In this document: positions 45,329-54,533 of the stretch, one piece after another | How positions within the stretch are numbered: the stretch's first letter is position 1 | Layout: each line of letters opens with the position of its first letter | Assembly: GCF_031585635.1 (NCBI RefSeq) | Contig: NZ_CP134195.1 | Coordinates: forward strand, 1,860,001-1,924,000 | DNA from: Paraburkholderia sp. FT54 | GTDB taxonomy: Bacteria; Pseudomonadota; Gammaproteobacteria; Burkholderiales; Burkholderiaceae | Length of the DNA stretch: 64,000 bases | Reading direction: 5' to 3' | Position numbers and translations under genes: made by a program | Notes under the pieces: generated by a model | Database searches by the model: none | What the model was told of the DNA's origin: nothing | What the model saw: the letters and a program-made list of their open reading frames with translations, nothing else

Positions 45329-45967
45329 ATGCAAGTTTATGGCAGACGCAGTTCGATCAACGTGCAGAAGGTGCTGTGGTGTCTCGCTGAATTGGGCTTC
45401 GAGGAAGGGCGGGAGTTTTCGCGGATCGATGCGGGATTGGAGTACGGCGTGATCGACACGCCGCAGTATCGTGCGCTCAATCCGAACGGACTGGTGCCCA
45501 CGCTGGTCGACGGCGAGTGCGTGGTGTGGGAGTCGAATACGATTGTCCGTTATCTGGCCGCGAAATACGACGCGCAGACGCTATTGCCGTCCGACCCGGC
45601 TGCCCGTGCCGACGTCGAGCACTGGATGGACTGGCAACTCGGCACGCTCTGGGCGACATTGCGCGTCGCGTTTTTGGGGCTGACGCGCGTGCCGGAAGCG
45701 CAACGGGACTACGACGCCATCAGGCGTTCATACCGTGAGGCAACACGGCTTCTGGGCATTGCCGACGCGGTCCTCGAAAAACACGACTATCTCGCGCAGG
45801 ATCGCTTTACGGCGGCCGATATCGGCGTCGGCCTCGCGGCGCACCGCTGGGTGCAACTGGGGGAACGGTTCGCCGGCACGTTGGAGGCGCCGCAGCCGTT
45901 GCCTTCGCTGGATCGATGGCTTCAGACGGTCACGGGCAGGCCGGCGTTTTCCGCGGCGGTCGTCTAG
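45329..45967 (+). CDS. Glutathione S-transferase
   Basis: 212 residues. N-terminal thioredoxin-fold domain (MQVYGRRSSINVQKVLWCLAELG; glutathione-binding NPNGLVPTLVDGECVVWESNTIVRYLA with the cis-proline and the E-S pair) and an all-helical C-terminal domain (DRFTAADIGVGLAAHRW, N-capping box). The catalytic residue is probably a serine near position 9. Start chosen at the second ATG: ACGAGGT abuts the first ATG (45323) but lies 6 bp from this one. Substrate unknown. Confidence 0.92.
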   Translation: MQVYGRRSSINVQKVLWCLAELGFEEGREFSRIDAGLEYGVIDTPQYRALNPNGLVPTLVDGECVVWESNTIVRYLAAKYDAQTLLPSDPAARADVEHWMDWQLGTLWATLRVAFLGLTRVPEAQRDYDAIRRSYREATRLLGIADAVLEKHDYLAQDRFTAADIGVGLAAHRWVQLGERFAGTLEAPQPLPSLDRWLQTVTGRPAFSAAVV

Positions 45968-45982
45968 TCACTGAAGAGGGCA

Positions 45983-46007
45983 CGAGGCGCGGCAAATGCG
46001 CGCCTCG
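45983..46007 (+). terminator. Hairpin after the GST gene
   Basis: CGAGGCGCG / CGCGCCTCG, a 9-bp perfect stem with a 7-base loop, 15 bp past the stop. No T-run, so it is a terminator-like or 3'-end-stabilising structure. The remaining stretch to 46382 is gene-free and AT-richer (about 46150-46270). Confidence 0.5.
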
Positions 46008-46382
46008 CCAGATCACAACGCGGCGAATATTGCCGACAATAACCGTCCCGAACAGAACCCATTTGATTAGTGCGTTGGCCCGTGCCACGCTTTGATACGC
46101 GTTTCAAACGGGTCGCGCTGCGTACTGCTGCACCGCAAAAACGCGACTATGCGCGCAATGACGAACAGTCTCTCCATTGCTGTGCGAAAGACGGCGAATT
46201 TCGAGCAGATGAAATTTAAAAAACGCTCACTGATCAGCCGTTTTTCATTGTAGTGGCAGCAGCAACACTGAATTTAGAATTGGCGGATTTATCCCGCCGC
46301 GCTGGCCACCTACACTCTACCTACCGCTGCAACAACAGCCCCATCCGCGGCGCGTAGAAAGACAATCTCTGGAGGTGGTTTC

Positions 46383-46634
46383 ATGAAGTCGCTCATTCAA
46401 GCCGTTGTTATCGCCGTTGTTCTTGCCGCGCCGGTAGCCTCGTTCGCTCAGTCGTCCAATGAGCCTGCATCGCCAGACGCACAGGCTGCGCAAGCGCAGG
46501 CCTCGAGCCAGCAAGGCGCCGCTCAGGCCGACAACAGCGGATATGGTTCAGCCAGCGTTGGCACGTGGCAAGCAGGTCAGAGTAACGACACGACGGTCAG
46601 TTCGTACTCGCCGCCGATTCACAACGCGCGTTAA
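46383..46634 (+). CDS. Small exported protein, alanine/glutamine/serine-rich
   Basis: 83 residues. Clear signal peptide MKSLIQAVVIAVVLAAPVASFA|QSS; the mature 60 residues are low-complexity (PASPDAQAAQAQASSQQGAAQ) and end SYSPPIHNAR. It resembles the DUF4148-like exported proteins common in Burkholderia. GGAGGTGG lies 6-13 bp upstream of the ATG. Periplasmic, function unknown. Confidence 0.78.
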   Translation: MKSLIQAVVIAVVLAAPVASFAQSSNEPASPDAQAAQAQASSQQGAAQADNSGYGSASVGTWQAGQSNDTTVSSYSPPIHNAR

Positions 46635-46691
46635 GCGAGTCACGAAGCGCGCGGCGAGCGCATCGCCGCGCGCAAGACAAACTCCCTTCTT

Positions 46692-46940
46692 CTATGGCGT
46701 GCGCAATAGTGTCATCTCGTTGTGCAGCAGCGCCAGCAAATCATCATCGCTAGGCCGCGTGCCCCAATGCCGCGCACCCGCCACTGACGCAATCGCGATC
46801 CACGAGTGAGGTGGAAACCATTCGCGCAACAGTGCGCCGTCCTGACGCAAACACAATTGACCGGTTTGTTCGCTGTATTCGGCGCAGATCAGCGTGTCGT
46901 TGATTTGCGCGGTGACTCGTCTTGGATCGCTGCGTAGCAA
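46692..46940 (-). CDS. Small hypothetical protein (82 aa), TTG start
   Basis: Begins at TTG 46940-46938 with AGGAG 7 bp upstream. Soluble; a predicted beta-rich first half (VTAQINDTLICAEYSEQTGQLCLRQDGALLREWFPPHSWIAIA) and a helical end (DDDLLALLHNEMTLL). No family recognised. Convergent with the exported-protein gene at 46383. Confidence 0.62.
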   Translation of the reverse strand: MLRSDPRRVTAQINDTLICAEYSEQTGQLCLRQDGALLREWFPPHSWIAIASVAGARHWGTRPSDDDLLALLHNEMTLLRTP

Positions 46941-47000
46941 ATCGTCGCTCCTGCAGAAGGCGTGGCGCGAATGCGTGCACGCATGGCGGCGGCCTGGGTA

Positions 47001-47390
47001 TCAATGATCGCCGTGGCCACGACCGTGGTCGTGGCCGTCGTCGTCGCCATGACCATGCCAGCCGTTGTCGTGACCGCGCCAGTCGCCGTGCGGACCACGC
47101 GCCTCATGCCACTCGCGTCCGCCGTGATGACGTTCTTCCCAATCGCGCCGTTCCCAGTAGCGGTGGCCGTCGTAATAACGCTCGCCGTACCAGCCCGGAC
47201 TTACCACGACCACCGGGGGAGCCGGTGCATAGACCGGCGGCGGGGCATACACGGGTTCGGGCGCATAAGCGACGCCCGGAATGCCGATGTTCACGCCCAC
47301 ATCGACGTGGGCCAGCGCGACCGACGATGCGCCGATTCCGAGACCCGCGACGATTGCCATGGACAGCCAGCGGTTTTGTGATTGGTTCAT
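47001..47390 (-). CDS. Exported proline-rich protein with histidine-rich tail
   Basis: 129 residues: signal peptide MNQSQNRWLSMAIVAGLGIGASSVALA|HVD, a proline/tyrosine segment (YAPEPVYAPPPVYAPAPPVVVV), then a tail in which H, D, G and R dominate (HHGGREWHEARGPHGDWRGHDNGWHGHG...GHGDH). The His/Asp tail is a probable divalent-metal binder (Ni, Zn or Cu) in the periplasm. The family is widespread in Burkholderia and uncharacterised. It lies 52 bp downstream of a His-rich lipoprotein gene and is probably co-transcribed with it. Confidence 0.8.
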   Translation of the reverse strand: MNQSQNRWLSMAIVAGLGIGASSVALAHVDVGVNIGIPGVAYAPEPVYAPPPVYAPAPPVVVVSPGWYGERYYDGHRYWERRDWEERHHGGREWHEARGPHGDWRGHDNGWHGHGDDDGHDHGRGHGDH

Positions 47391-47442
47391 GTTTTAGTTC
47401 CGGCTTCTATGTGGTGAGTGGAAAGTCTTGCGCGGCTCGCGC

Positions 47443-47562
47443 TCAATAGTGGTCGTGATCGTGATAGTGCTCGTGGTAGCCGCCTGCCGGAACCACGATG
47501 CAACCGCCCAATGCACTGCCGAGCGTGACGGTCAGAATGACCAGCGCGAAAAATCTTTTCAT
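47443..47562 (-). CDS. Tiny His-rich lipoprotein (39 aa)
   Basis: MKRFFALVILTVTLGSALGG|C is a type II signal peptide with lipobox ALGGC; the mature 19 residues are CIVVPAGGYHEHYHDHDHY, ending in alternating histidines. AGGAG lies 7 bp before the ATG. The lipid-anchored metal-binding-like tail parallels the adjacent 47001-47390 protein. Confidence 0.8.
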   Translation of the reverse strand: MKRFFALVILTVTLGSALGGCIVVPAGGYHEHYHDHDHY

Positions 47563-48199
47563 GACGTTGCTCCTGTTTCCTTGTGACCCGAACTCTACTG
47601 AGCCGCGGCATTCTCGGTGTGTTTGTGTGTAACAGGACGTGTCGATAGCGATGTATGCGGGCGAGATGCGCGTCGCGTGAATAGCGTGCGTCGCGGCGCA
47701 GCGAGGAGATAGGGCTCGGCGAGCAGTTGCGCGCGCAAGCCATTGAACGCGTTGTGGAAAAGACGGCGTGGTCGAGCGTCTCGCGGGTTGCGGCGGGTTG
47801 AATGGCGCGTGTCGTGGCAGCCGTTAAGTGTGCGGCGGGACGCTCCATCGCGGCTAGGCCGTACGGATACATTCGGTTGCAGACTAGCTTGCCGACGGGC
47901 ATTCCCTACCGATTTATCGGACGCAACCATGCGTGCCCATGCGTTCGCGCGATGCGCGCGCTTCGATAGCGAACAGGCGCGACAGCATCGCGTTTATATC
48001 GACGCCATCGCGGCCATGCCCGACCTTCATGACGTCGCATGTGATAAGCACATGAAAAACAAGTGTTTTACGCGCGCCGCCGGGACTGGTTAGATCGCAG
48101 GGTCCGCTGTTCGTCAGCCGCTCCAGTTTTATTCGCATTCTTGCCGGTCAGCGCCGACCTTTCGCGTCCTCGACCGTCCCAACCCAGGAGTTGCATAGC
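47563..48199. other. Gene-free stretch upstream of the tauD relic
   Basis: About 637 bp. Several frames are open by chance but lack ribosome sites. No repeat or RNA structure stands out. It may contain further decayed DNA related to the adjacent dioxygenase pseudogene, but I cannot identify any. Confidence 0.4.
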
Positions 48200-48522
48200 A
48201 TGTCGAACCTCAGTCTCGCGACGTCCAACGCACCGGACATTCATCCCGTCACCGGCCGCATCGGCGCGGAGATTCGCGGCGTACGCCTGTCGAGCCAACT
48301 CGAGCCGGCCACCGTCGAAGCAATTCGTGCGGCGCTGGTACGTCACAAGGTGATATTTTTCCCCGGCCAGACGCACTTGCAGGACGCCGATCAGGAAGCC
48401 TTCGCCAGGCTGCTCGGAGAGCCGGTCTCGCATCCCTGAAGGGCGACGTGCCGGTCAGTGTCGACGGCCGCCGCAGCTTCACGCGCAGCGTGCTGCCGAA
48501 TCCAGCGGCAAAGGCGGCTTGA
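48200..48522 (+). pseudogene. TauD/TfdA-family dioxygenase with internal deletion
   Basis: The first 79 codons are an intact TauD N-terminus ([18 protein letters not shown]...[29 protein letters not shown]) behind AGGAG. Then comes a stop, and in the next frame [28 protein letters not shown], which matches the C-terminal end of the same family. About 180 residues, including the HxD...H iron site, are missing. An internal deletion with frameshift is the simplest explanation; the product would be inactive. Confidence 0.82.
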
Positions 48523-48532
48523 GGTTCAGCCG

Positions 48533-49420
48533 CTATTCAGCGACAAGCTGCTCCGGCGCCGTCGTCTCGCGATAACCGAGTCGCGTCGAGATCGCGAGGC
48601 CCGACTGCCTGAGCAGCGCGACATAGTGCGACTTCGTGTCGGCGCCGCATCGCATGGTCGGAAACGAAATCGACAAGCCGGCGACGACGCGGCCGAAGCG
48701 GTCGAACACCGGCACCGCGAGACACTGCAGACCTTCTTCCTGCTCCTCGTTGTCCTCGCCGTAGCCTTGCTCGCGCACGCGCGGCAAGATGCTCAGCACG
48801 GCTTCGGCGGATGAGAGCGTCTTTTGCGTCGACTTGCGGAATTCGACGTGCGAGAGCACTTCGCGCGCGTCGGCCGGGTCCATCCACGCGAGCAGCACCT
48901 TGCCGATCGCCGTGCTGTGCAGCGGATTGCGCCGACCGATGCGCGATTGCATGCGCAACCCGTAGTCGGCGTCGATCTTGTGAATATAGATGATGGCGTC
49001 TTCGTCGAACGCGCCCAGGTGCACCGCCTCGCGGGTCGCCGCGCCGATACGGCGCATCTCGACGTCGGCCTCGCGCACCAGATCGACGCTCTCCAGCGCC
49101 TTCGCGCCGAGTTCGAACAGGCGGATGGTCAGCCGGTAGCGCTCCGTTTCGACTTCCTGCGTCACGTAGCCGAGCGCCTTCAGCGTCTGGATCACGCGGT
49201 GCACGGTGGTTTTCGACATGCCGAGCCGTTGTGACAATTCGCTGATGCCGATCTGCCCGCCGTCGCCGATCGCGCCGAGAATTGCGAAGACGCGGCCAAT
49301 CGACGAGGCCGATTCGCCCTTGTCGCAAACCATGCCGCCCATGCCGCCGTAGTCGGCGTTCTCCGCGTCCTGCGCGTGCGCGGTGTCGTCGTCCTTGCGT
49401 TGTTTGCCTGTTGCTGCCAT
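48533..49420 (-). CDS. kdgR: IclR-family transcriptional regulator, KdgR-like
   Basis: 295 residues. Winged HTH (GQIGISELSQRLGMSKTTVHRVIQTLKALGYVTQE, about 55-90) followed by the IclR effector domain (EAVHLGAFDEDAIIYIHKIDADYGLRMQSRIGRRNPLHSTAIGKVLLAW). GGGAAGACGGAA precedes the ATG. It lies downstream of kduI-kduD on the same strand and facing away from kdgT, in keeping with KdgR, the repressor of pectin/uronate catabolism that responds to 2-keto-3-deoxygluconate. The symbol rests on context. Dyads in the kduI-kdgT interval are candidate operators. Confidence 0.85.
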   Translation of the reverse strand: MAATGKQRKDDDTAHAQDAENADYGGMGGMVCDKGESASSIGRVFAILGAIGDGGQIGISELSQRLGMSKTTVHRVIQTLKALGYVTQEVETERYRLTIRLFELGAKALESVDLVREADVEMRRIGAATREAVHLGAFDEDAIIYIHKIDADYGLRMQSRIGRRNPLHSTAIGKVLLAWMDPADAREVLSHVEFRKSTQKTLSSAEAVLSILPRVREQGYGEDNEEQEEGLQCLAVPVFDRFGRVVAGLSISFPTMRCGADTKSHYVALLRQSGLAISTRLGYRETTAPEQLVAE

Positions 49421-49523
49421 TTCCGTCTTCCCTGTCTATACGTTCCCGCGACGTTGCCTGCGATGCCGGTGCATGCGCCGGCGAGGCGCCGAGAGCATAC
49501 CGCGTCCGGCGCCCGCTGCCGAG

Positions 49524-50294
49524 TCAGCGCGCGAGCCAGCCGCCGTCCACCGCCAGTGTATGCCCATGCACATAGTCCGAAGCGGACGACGCGAGGAACA
49601 CCACCGGTCCCGCGAGATCGTCCGGCGTGCCCCAGCGGGCGGCAGGAATACGGCTGAGAATCTCGTCGTTGCGCTGGGCGTCGTCGCGCAGCGCCGCTGT
49701 GTTCGCGGTCGCCATGTAGCCGGGCGCGATCCCATTGACGTTGATGCCGTGCGCCGCCCATTCGTTCGCGAGCAGCCGCGTGAGACCCAGTACGCCGCTT
49801 TTGGCCGCCGTATAGGATGCGACGCGGATGCCGCCTTGAAACGATAGCATCGACGCGACGTTGATGATCTTGCCGCCGCTTTGCTGTTTGACGAACTGCC
49901 GCGCGGCGGCCTGCGAGAGAAAGAACAGGCTCTTCAGATTGACGTCCACCACGGCGTCCCAGTCGGCTTCGGTGAAATCGAGCGCGTCCTCGCGGCGGAT
50001 GATGCCCGCGTTGTTCACCAGCACGTCGATGCGCCCAAACGCTTCGACAGCGGCGCGCACGATGTCCCCGACCGGCGCGATCGAACCGAGATCGGCGCGC
50101 ACGTCGGCGAAGCGGCGTCCGCAGGCTTCGACACGCGCGGCGGTGTCGCCGGCATCGGCCCGGCTCACGCCGACAATGTCGCAACCGGCCGCGGCGAGCG
50201 CGACCGCCATGCCGGCGCCGAGGCCCGTATTGCTGCCGGTGACGATGGCGACGCGGCCGGTGAGATCAAAGGGGTTCACGGTGTTCGAGCCCAT
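49524..50294 (-). CDS. kduD: 2-deoxy-D-gluconate 3-dehydrogenase (KduD)
   Basis: 256-residue SDR: TGSNTGLGAGMAVALAAAG cofactor loop, NNAGIIRRE, catalytic serine in INVASMLSFQGG and YTAAK (Y-x3-K), ending VVFLASSASDYVHGHTLAVDGGWLAR as in KduD. It reduces 2,5-diketo-3-deoxygluconate to 2-keto-3-deoxygluconate, the step after KduI. Encoded 54 bp downstream of kduI on the same strand. Confidence 0.92.
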   Translation of the reverse strand: MGSNTVNPFDLTGRVAIVTGSNTGLGAGMAVALAAAGCDIVGVSRADAGDTAARVEACGRRFADVRADLGSIAPVGDIVRAAVEAFGRIDVLVNNAGIIRREDALDFTEADWDAVVDVNLKSLFFLSQAAARQFVKQQSGGKIINVASMLSFQGGIRVASYTAAKSGVLGLTRLLANEWAAHGINVNGIAPGYMATANTAALRDDAQRNDEILSRIPAARWGTPDDLAGPVVFLASSASDYVHGHTLAVDGGWLAR

Positions 50295-50348
50295 GTCGTG
50301 CGGTCGTAGTGGCTGAGGAGTCAGAAAGCGGAGCGAGAAAGCGGCCCA

Positions 50349-51185
50349 TCAACGCAGGTCCCGAACCGCAATGTGATCCATGTCGCTGAACACCTGGTTT
50401 TCCCCGACCATGCCCCAGATGAACGTGTACGCCTGCGTGCCGACGCCGGAGTGAATCGACCAGCTCGGCGAGATCACCGCCTGCTCGTTGTGCACGAGAA
50501 TGTGCCGCGTCTCGTTCGGCTCGCCCATCATGTGAAAGACAGCGGCGTCGGCGGCGATGTTGAAATAGAAATACACCTCCATGCGGCGCTCGTGCGTATG
50601 GCACGGCATCGTGTTCCACAGGCTGCCCGGTTCGAGCTTGGTCATGCCCATGGAAAGCTGGCAGGTGCGCAGCACCTCGGGAACGATGAACTTGTAGATG
50701 GTGCGGCGGTTGCTCGTGGCGGAGTCGCCGAGAGTCTGCGGCGAGGCTTGCGCAAGCGAGATCGTGCGGGTCGGATACGACGTGTGAGCGGGCGCGCAGT
50801 TCAGGTAGAACTTCGCGGGACGCGCGGCGTCGTCGCTGCCGAACGCGATGGCCTGCGCACCCTTGCCGATATAGATCGCCTCTTCATTGCGCACCGTGTG
50901 GCGGGTGCCGTCCACGTCGACCCAGCCGTCGCCGCCAATGTTGATCGCGCCGAGTTCGCGCCGCTCCAGCAGATAGCTCACGCCGATCGCCTTGCCGAGC
51001 GAACCCGGCACCTCGACCACGCGCGCCACCGGCATCACGCCGCCCACGATGATCCGGTCGATATGGCTATAGGTGAGCTTCAGCGCATCGCGCTCGAACA
51101 CCTGATCCACCAGAAACGCTTTGCGCAGCCCTTCGGTATTCAGCGTGTTTGCGTATTCGCTGTTGATGGCCTGTCTCACTTCCAT
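50349..51185 (-). CDS. kduI: 5-dehydro-4-deoxy-D-glucuronate isomerase (KduI)
   Basis: 278 residues from [30 protein letters not shown], the exact KduI length; GGAG lies 8 bp upstream. Cupin metal ligands are visible in [19 protein letters not shown] (H-x-H...E) and later [15 protein letters not shown]. It isomerises the unsaturated-uronate product 5-keto-4-deoxyuronate from pectin breakdown. First gene of the kduI-kduD operon, divergent from kdgT. Confidence 0.95.
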   Translation of the reverse strand: MEVRQAINSEYANTLNTEGLRKAFLVDQVFERDALKLTYSHIDRIIVGGVMPVARVVEVPGSLGKAIGVSYLLERRELGAINIGGDGWVDVDGTRHTVRNEEAIYIGKGAQAIAFGSDDAARPAKFYLNCAPAHTSYPTRTISLAQASPQTLGDSATSNRRTIYKFIVPEVLRTCQLSMGMTKLEPGSLWNTMPCHTHERRMEVYFYFNIAADAAVFHMMGEPNETRHILVHNEQAVISPSWSIHSGVGTQAYTFIWGMVGENQVFSDMDHIAVRDLR

Positions 51186-51270
51186 TGTTCGTTCTCCGCT
51201 CAGTTGGCGCGCCTTGCCGCGTGTCGATGCAGGCGCCGTTGTGGGCTCGACTGTAGCGCAGAAATATGGA

Positions 51271-51289
51271 TTCGGAACAGCGGTCCGAA
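51271..51289. promoter_or_regulatory. Operator candidate TTCGGA-N7-TCCGAA between kduI and kdgT
   Basis: A perfect 6-bp dyad flanked by AATAT/ATATT arms, 86 bp upstream of the kduI start. It shares TCGGAAC with the second site at 51366. Confidence 0.6.
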
Positions 51290-51365
51290 AATATTGAGTC
51301 GCCGCATCACGACTGGCAAGGCTTTGCAAAGACACACGGGTAAACGATGAGCGCAATTTCTCACG

Positions 51366-51388
51366 GAATCGGAACGCCGTTCCTATTC
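51366..51388. promoter_or_regulatory. Operator candidate GGAAC-gcc-GTTCC between kduI and kdgT
   Basis: The dyad extends outward by GAAT/ATTC with one mismatch, giving 9 of 10 paired positions per arm. This is the form of IclR/KdgR boxes (purine-rich arm, short centre). It lies about 100 bp before kdgT, overlapping its likely promoter. Confidence 0.62.
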
Positions 51389-51488
51389 TGATGCTATATT
51401 GCGCCGAAAGGGAACAGCCCGGCGCCAGAACGGGACATTACCCAGGGTGAATTACCCGATAACTGGACGCGAAGTCCATGGAGGAGGC

Positions 51489-52505
51489 ATGAAGCTCAAG
51501 AAGGCCATCGACCGCATTCCTGGCGGCCTGATGTTGGTGCCGTTGCTGCTCGGCGCCTGCGTCCACACGTTTGCGCCGGGCGCGGGCAAGTACTTCGGCT
51601 CGTTCACCAATGGCTTGATCAGCGGCACCGTGCCGATTCTGGCGGTGTGGTTCTTCTGCATGGGCGCGACCATCGATCTGCGGGCGACCGGCACGGTGCT
51701 GCGCAAATCGGGCACCCTGCTGGTGACGAAAATGCTCGTGGCGTGGATCGCGACGATCATCGCCTCGCACTTCATTCCGATCGACGGCGTCAAGGCGGGG
51801 CTCTTTGCCGGTCTCTCGGTGCTGGCGATCACGACGTCGATGGACATGACCAACGGCGGCCTCTACGCGGCCGTGATGCAGCAATACGGGACCAAGGAAG
51901 AGGCGGGCGCCTTCGTTTTGATGTCGATCGAATCGGGGCCGCTTGTCAGCATGATCATTCTCGGCGCGACCGGCGTGGCGTTCTTCGAGCCGCGGCTTTT
52001 TGTCGGCGCCGTGCTGCCGTTTCTGATCGGCTTCGCGCTGGGCAATCTGGACGGCGAACTGCGCGAATTCTTCGGCCGTTGCGTGCATCCGCTGATTCCG
52101 TTCTTCGGCTTCGCGCTCGGCAACGGCATCGACCTCAGCGTGATCGCGAAAAGCGGCTTGCCGGGCATCGTGCTGGGTCTCGGCGTGATCGTCGTGACGG
52201 GCATTCCGCTGATTCTCGCCGACCGCTGGATCGCGGGCGGCAATGGCGCGGCGGGGTTGGCGGCTTCGTCAACGGCGGGGGCCGCGGTGGCGAATCCGGC
52301 GATCATCGGCGAGATGATTCCGAGCTTCAGGCCGCTGGTGCCGGCCGCGACCGCGATGGTCGCGACGGCCTGTCTCGTGACGGCCATTCTGGTGCCGATC
52401 CTCACCGCGATGTGGGTGCGCCGGCATCATGCGCGCGATGCGTTACGCGAGGAGTTCGCGGCGGCGAATACACCGCCGCTCAACGAGCGTGACGTGCATG
52501 TGTAG
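51489..52505 (+). CDS. kdgT: 2-keto-3-deoxygluconate permease
   Basis: 338 residues from [23 protein letters not shown], the KdgT opening; GGAGGAGGC precedes the ATG. About ten hydrophobic segments, with family stretches [29 protein letters not shown] and [22 protein letters not shown]. Proton-coupled import of 2-keto-3-deoxygluconate or related uronates. Divergent from kduI with two candidate operators between. KdgK and KdgA are not in the window. Confidence 0.94.
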   Translation: MKLKKAIDRIPGGLMLVPLLLGACVHTFAPGAGKYFGSFTNGLISGTVPILAVWFFCMGATIDLRATGTVLRKSGTLLVTKMLVAWIATIIASHFIPIDGVKAGLFAGLSVLAITTSMDMTNGGLYAAVMQQYGTKEEAGAFVLMSIESGPLVSMIILGATGVAFFEPRLFVGAVLPFLIGFALGNLDGELREFFGRCVHPLIPFFGFALGNGIDLSVIAKSGLPGIVLGLGVIVVTGIPLILADRWIAGGNGAAGLAASSTAGAAVANPAIIGEMIPSFRPLVPAATAMVATACLVTAILVPILTAMWVRRHHARDALREEFAAANTPPLNERDVHV

Positions 52506-52704
52506 AGCAGGGTGATGGCGGCTCGCTCGCGCTGACGGTGCCGGGTCCGGGGGCAAGCGTCAGTTTCATAGTCCACCGTTACCCGTTCGCGGCGGCGTCG
52601 AGCAGACCTCGTGCGTGTGCCTGCCGAAGAGCGGCCGGAGCTCAGCGGTCTTGCCAGTCAGCAGTAGGCTGGATGAGCCTTGAGATCGTATCGTTCATGA
52701 CAAT

Positions 52705-52736
52705 AAAAAAGGTCCGCGAGCAATAGCTCGCGGACC
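52705..52736 (-). terminator. Rho-independent terminator of the aldehyde dehydrogenase gene
   Basis: On the minus strand GGTCCGCGAGC / GCTCGCGGACC (11-bp perfect stem, 4-base loop) is followed by TTTTTT. It lies 50 bp past the stop. Confidence 0.92.
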
Positions 52737-52785
52737 CGGTACGGTGGCGTAAAAGGAGGCGGCCGGTAAGCCGCCTCGGTCCGCC

Positions 52786-54231
52786 TTAAACCGACATCAC
52801 CGTTACCGCCTTGGTGACCAGATAACCTTCCATGGCCTCCGGGCCGCCTTCCGAACCATAGCCCGAATCCTTCACGCCGCCGAACGGCATTTCCGGCGAC
52901 GGCGTGGCCGGCTGGTTGATCCACAGCATGCCGACTTCCAGTTGCTGCGACAGCAGATGCACGTTGGTGAACGACTTCGTGAACGCGTAGCCCGCCAGAC
53001 CGTACGGCAGACGGTTGGCTTCGGCGATCGCTTCGTCGAGCTTGTCGAAGCCGCGAATCGCGGCGATCGGGCCAAAAGGCTCGTTGTTGAACACGTCCGA
53101 TTCGAGAGACACGTTGGTCAGCACGGTCGGCGCAAAGAAGTTGCCTTCCGAGCCCACGCGCTCGCCGCCCGTTTCGACCTTGGCGCCGGTCTTGCGCGCG
53201 TCGTCGAGCACCTTGCTCATCGCCGTGAGACGGCGTGCGTTGGCGAGCGGGCCGAGCGTGGTGCCTTCGGCGAGGCCGTCGCCCAGCTTGAGGCCTTCAG
53301 CGTGCTTGACCAGCGCCGCGGCGAATTCTTCGCGGATGCTGTTGTGCACCAGGAAGCGCGTCGGCGAGATGCAGACCTGGCCGGCATTGCGGAATTTCGC
53401 GCCGCCCGCGGCCTTCACCGCGAGCGCTACGTCGGCGTCTTCGGCCACGATCACCGGCGCATGGCCGCCCAGCTCCATCGTCGCGCGCTTCATGTGCGAG
53501 CCGGCCAGTGCCGCCAGTTGCTTGCCGACCGGCGTCGAGCCGGTGAACGTGACCTTGCGGATCACCGGATGCGGAATCAGATAGCTCGAAATTTCAGCCG
53601 GATCGCCGAACACGAGGCCGACCGTGCCCGCCGGCACGCCTGCTTCGACAAACGCCTGCAGCAGCGCGGCCGGCGACGCCGGGGTTTCTTCCGGCGCCTT
53701 GACGAGGAACGAGCAGCCGCATGCGAGCGCGGCGCTCAGCTTGCGCACGACCTGGTTGACCGGGAAGTTCCACGGCGTGAAGGCGGCGACCGGGCCAATC
53801 GGTTCCTTCAGCACCAGTTGCTGCGCCGCGAGGTTGCGCGACGGCACGATCCGGCCGTAGACCCGGCGGCCTTCGTCGGCGAACCACTCGATGATGTCCG
53901 CCGCCGCCAGCACTTCGACGCGGGCTTCGGCAAACGGCTTGCCCTGTTCCAGCGTCATCAGGCGGCCGATGTCCGAGGCGCGCTCGCGCACCAGCGCGGC
54001 GGCCTTGCGCATGGTCGTGGCGCGCTCGTTGGCCGGCACTTTGCGCCAGGCTTCGAAGCCGCGTTGCGCGGCGGCCAGCGCCCGGTCCAGGTCGGCGATG
54101 CCCGCGTGCGCCACTTTGCCGATGGCCTTGCCGGTAGCAGGGTTGATGACGTCGAGGGTCTTGCCGCTGGCGGCGTCGCACCACTCGCCGTTGATCAGAA
54201 GTCGGGTATCGGTATAGCTCGAGGTGGCCAT
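52786..54231 (-). CDS. gabD: NAD(P)-dependent succinate-semialdehyde dehydrogenase
   Basis: 481 residues from [24 protein letters not shown] landmarks: [30 protein letters not shown], the general base in [11 protein letters not shown], catalytic cysteine in [16 protein letters not shown], and C-terminal [14 protein letters not shown] and [13 protein letters not shown]. The best family match is GabD-type SSADH; alpha-ketoglutarate semialdehyde dehydrogenase is a close relative and cannot be excluded, particularly beside sugar-acid genes. Convergent with kdgT; ends at a strong terminator. Confidence 0.86.
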   Translation of the reverse strand: MATSSYTDTRLLINGEWCDAASGKTLDVINPATGKAIGKVAHAGIADLDRALAAAQRGFEAWRKVPANERATTMRKAAALVRERASDIGRLMTLEQGKPFAEARVEVLAAADIIEWFADEGRRVYGRIVPSRNLAAQQLVLKEPIGPVAAFTPWNFPVNQVVRKLSAALACGCSFLVKAPEETPASPAALLQAFVEAGVPAGTVGLVFGDPAEISSYLIPHPVIRKVTFTGSTPVGKQLAALAGSHMKRATMELGGHAPVIVAEDADVALAVKAAGGAKFRNAGQVCISPTRFLVHNSIREEFAAALVKHAEGLKLGDGLAEGTTLGPLANARRLTAMSKVLDDARKTGAKVETGGERVGSEGNFFAPTVLTNVSLESDVFNNEPFGPIAAIRGFDKLDEAIAEANRLPYGLAGYAFTKSFTNVHLLSQQLEVGMLWINQPATPSPEMPFGGVKDSGYGSEGGPEAMEGYLVTKAVTVMSV

Positions 54232-54340
54232 GCTGGGGTTCCTGTGTAGGGGAAAACGACAGGCCGCGCGGTCGTGAAACATTGGGCTGGACGTGCGCGG
54301 CCGAGGATGGACTGCCGATAGCCAAACATCTTATCTGATT

Positions 54341-54354
54341 GTGCGAAATCGCAC
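54341..54354. promoter_or_regulatory. Dyad GTGCGA-aa-TCGCAC in the gabD-csp interval
   Basis: A perfect 6-bp inverted repeat 110 bp upstream of gabD and 180 bp before the cold-shock gene. A possible operator for either. The rest of the 302-bp interval holds the long csp leader and no gene. Confidence 0.4.
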
Positions 54355-54533
54355 TGGCGGTCCGCCCTGACGTGGTGCGCGGCATGTGTCTTGCTGCTTG
54401 GCTGCTGCGGCGGCAGAAAACCGGGCGAAGCAATGCCGTGCAAAGAAGCGTAGAGTCGAGCAGCGGTGGCAGGAACCGGCGCGGACTTGCGGCGAATGCA
54501 GCCCACTCAACCCAGATGCACAGAGGAATCGAC

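Noticed and set aside
47387..47902. 171-residue frame on the minus strand covering the tiny lipoprotein
   Set aside because: Overlaps the lipoprotein in another frame, has odd composition and no ribosome site.
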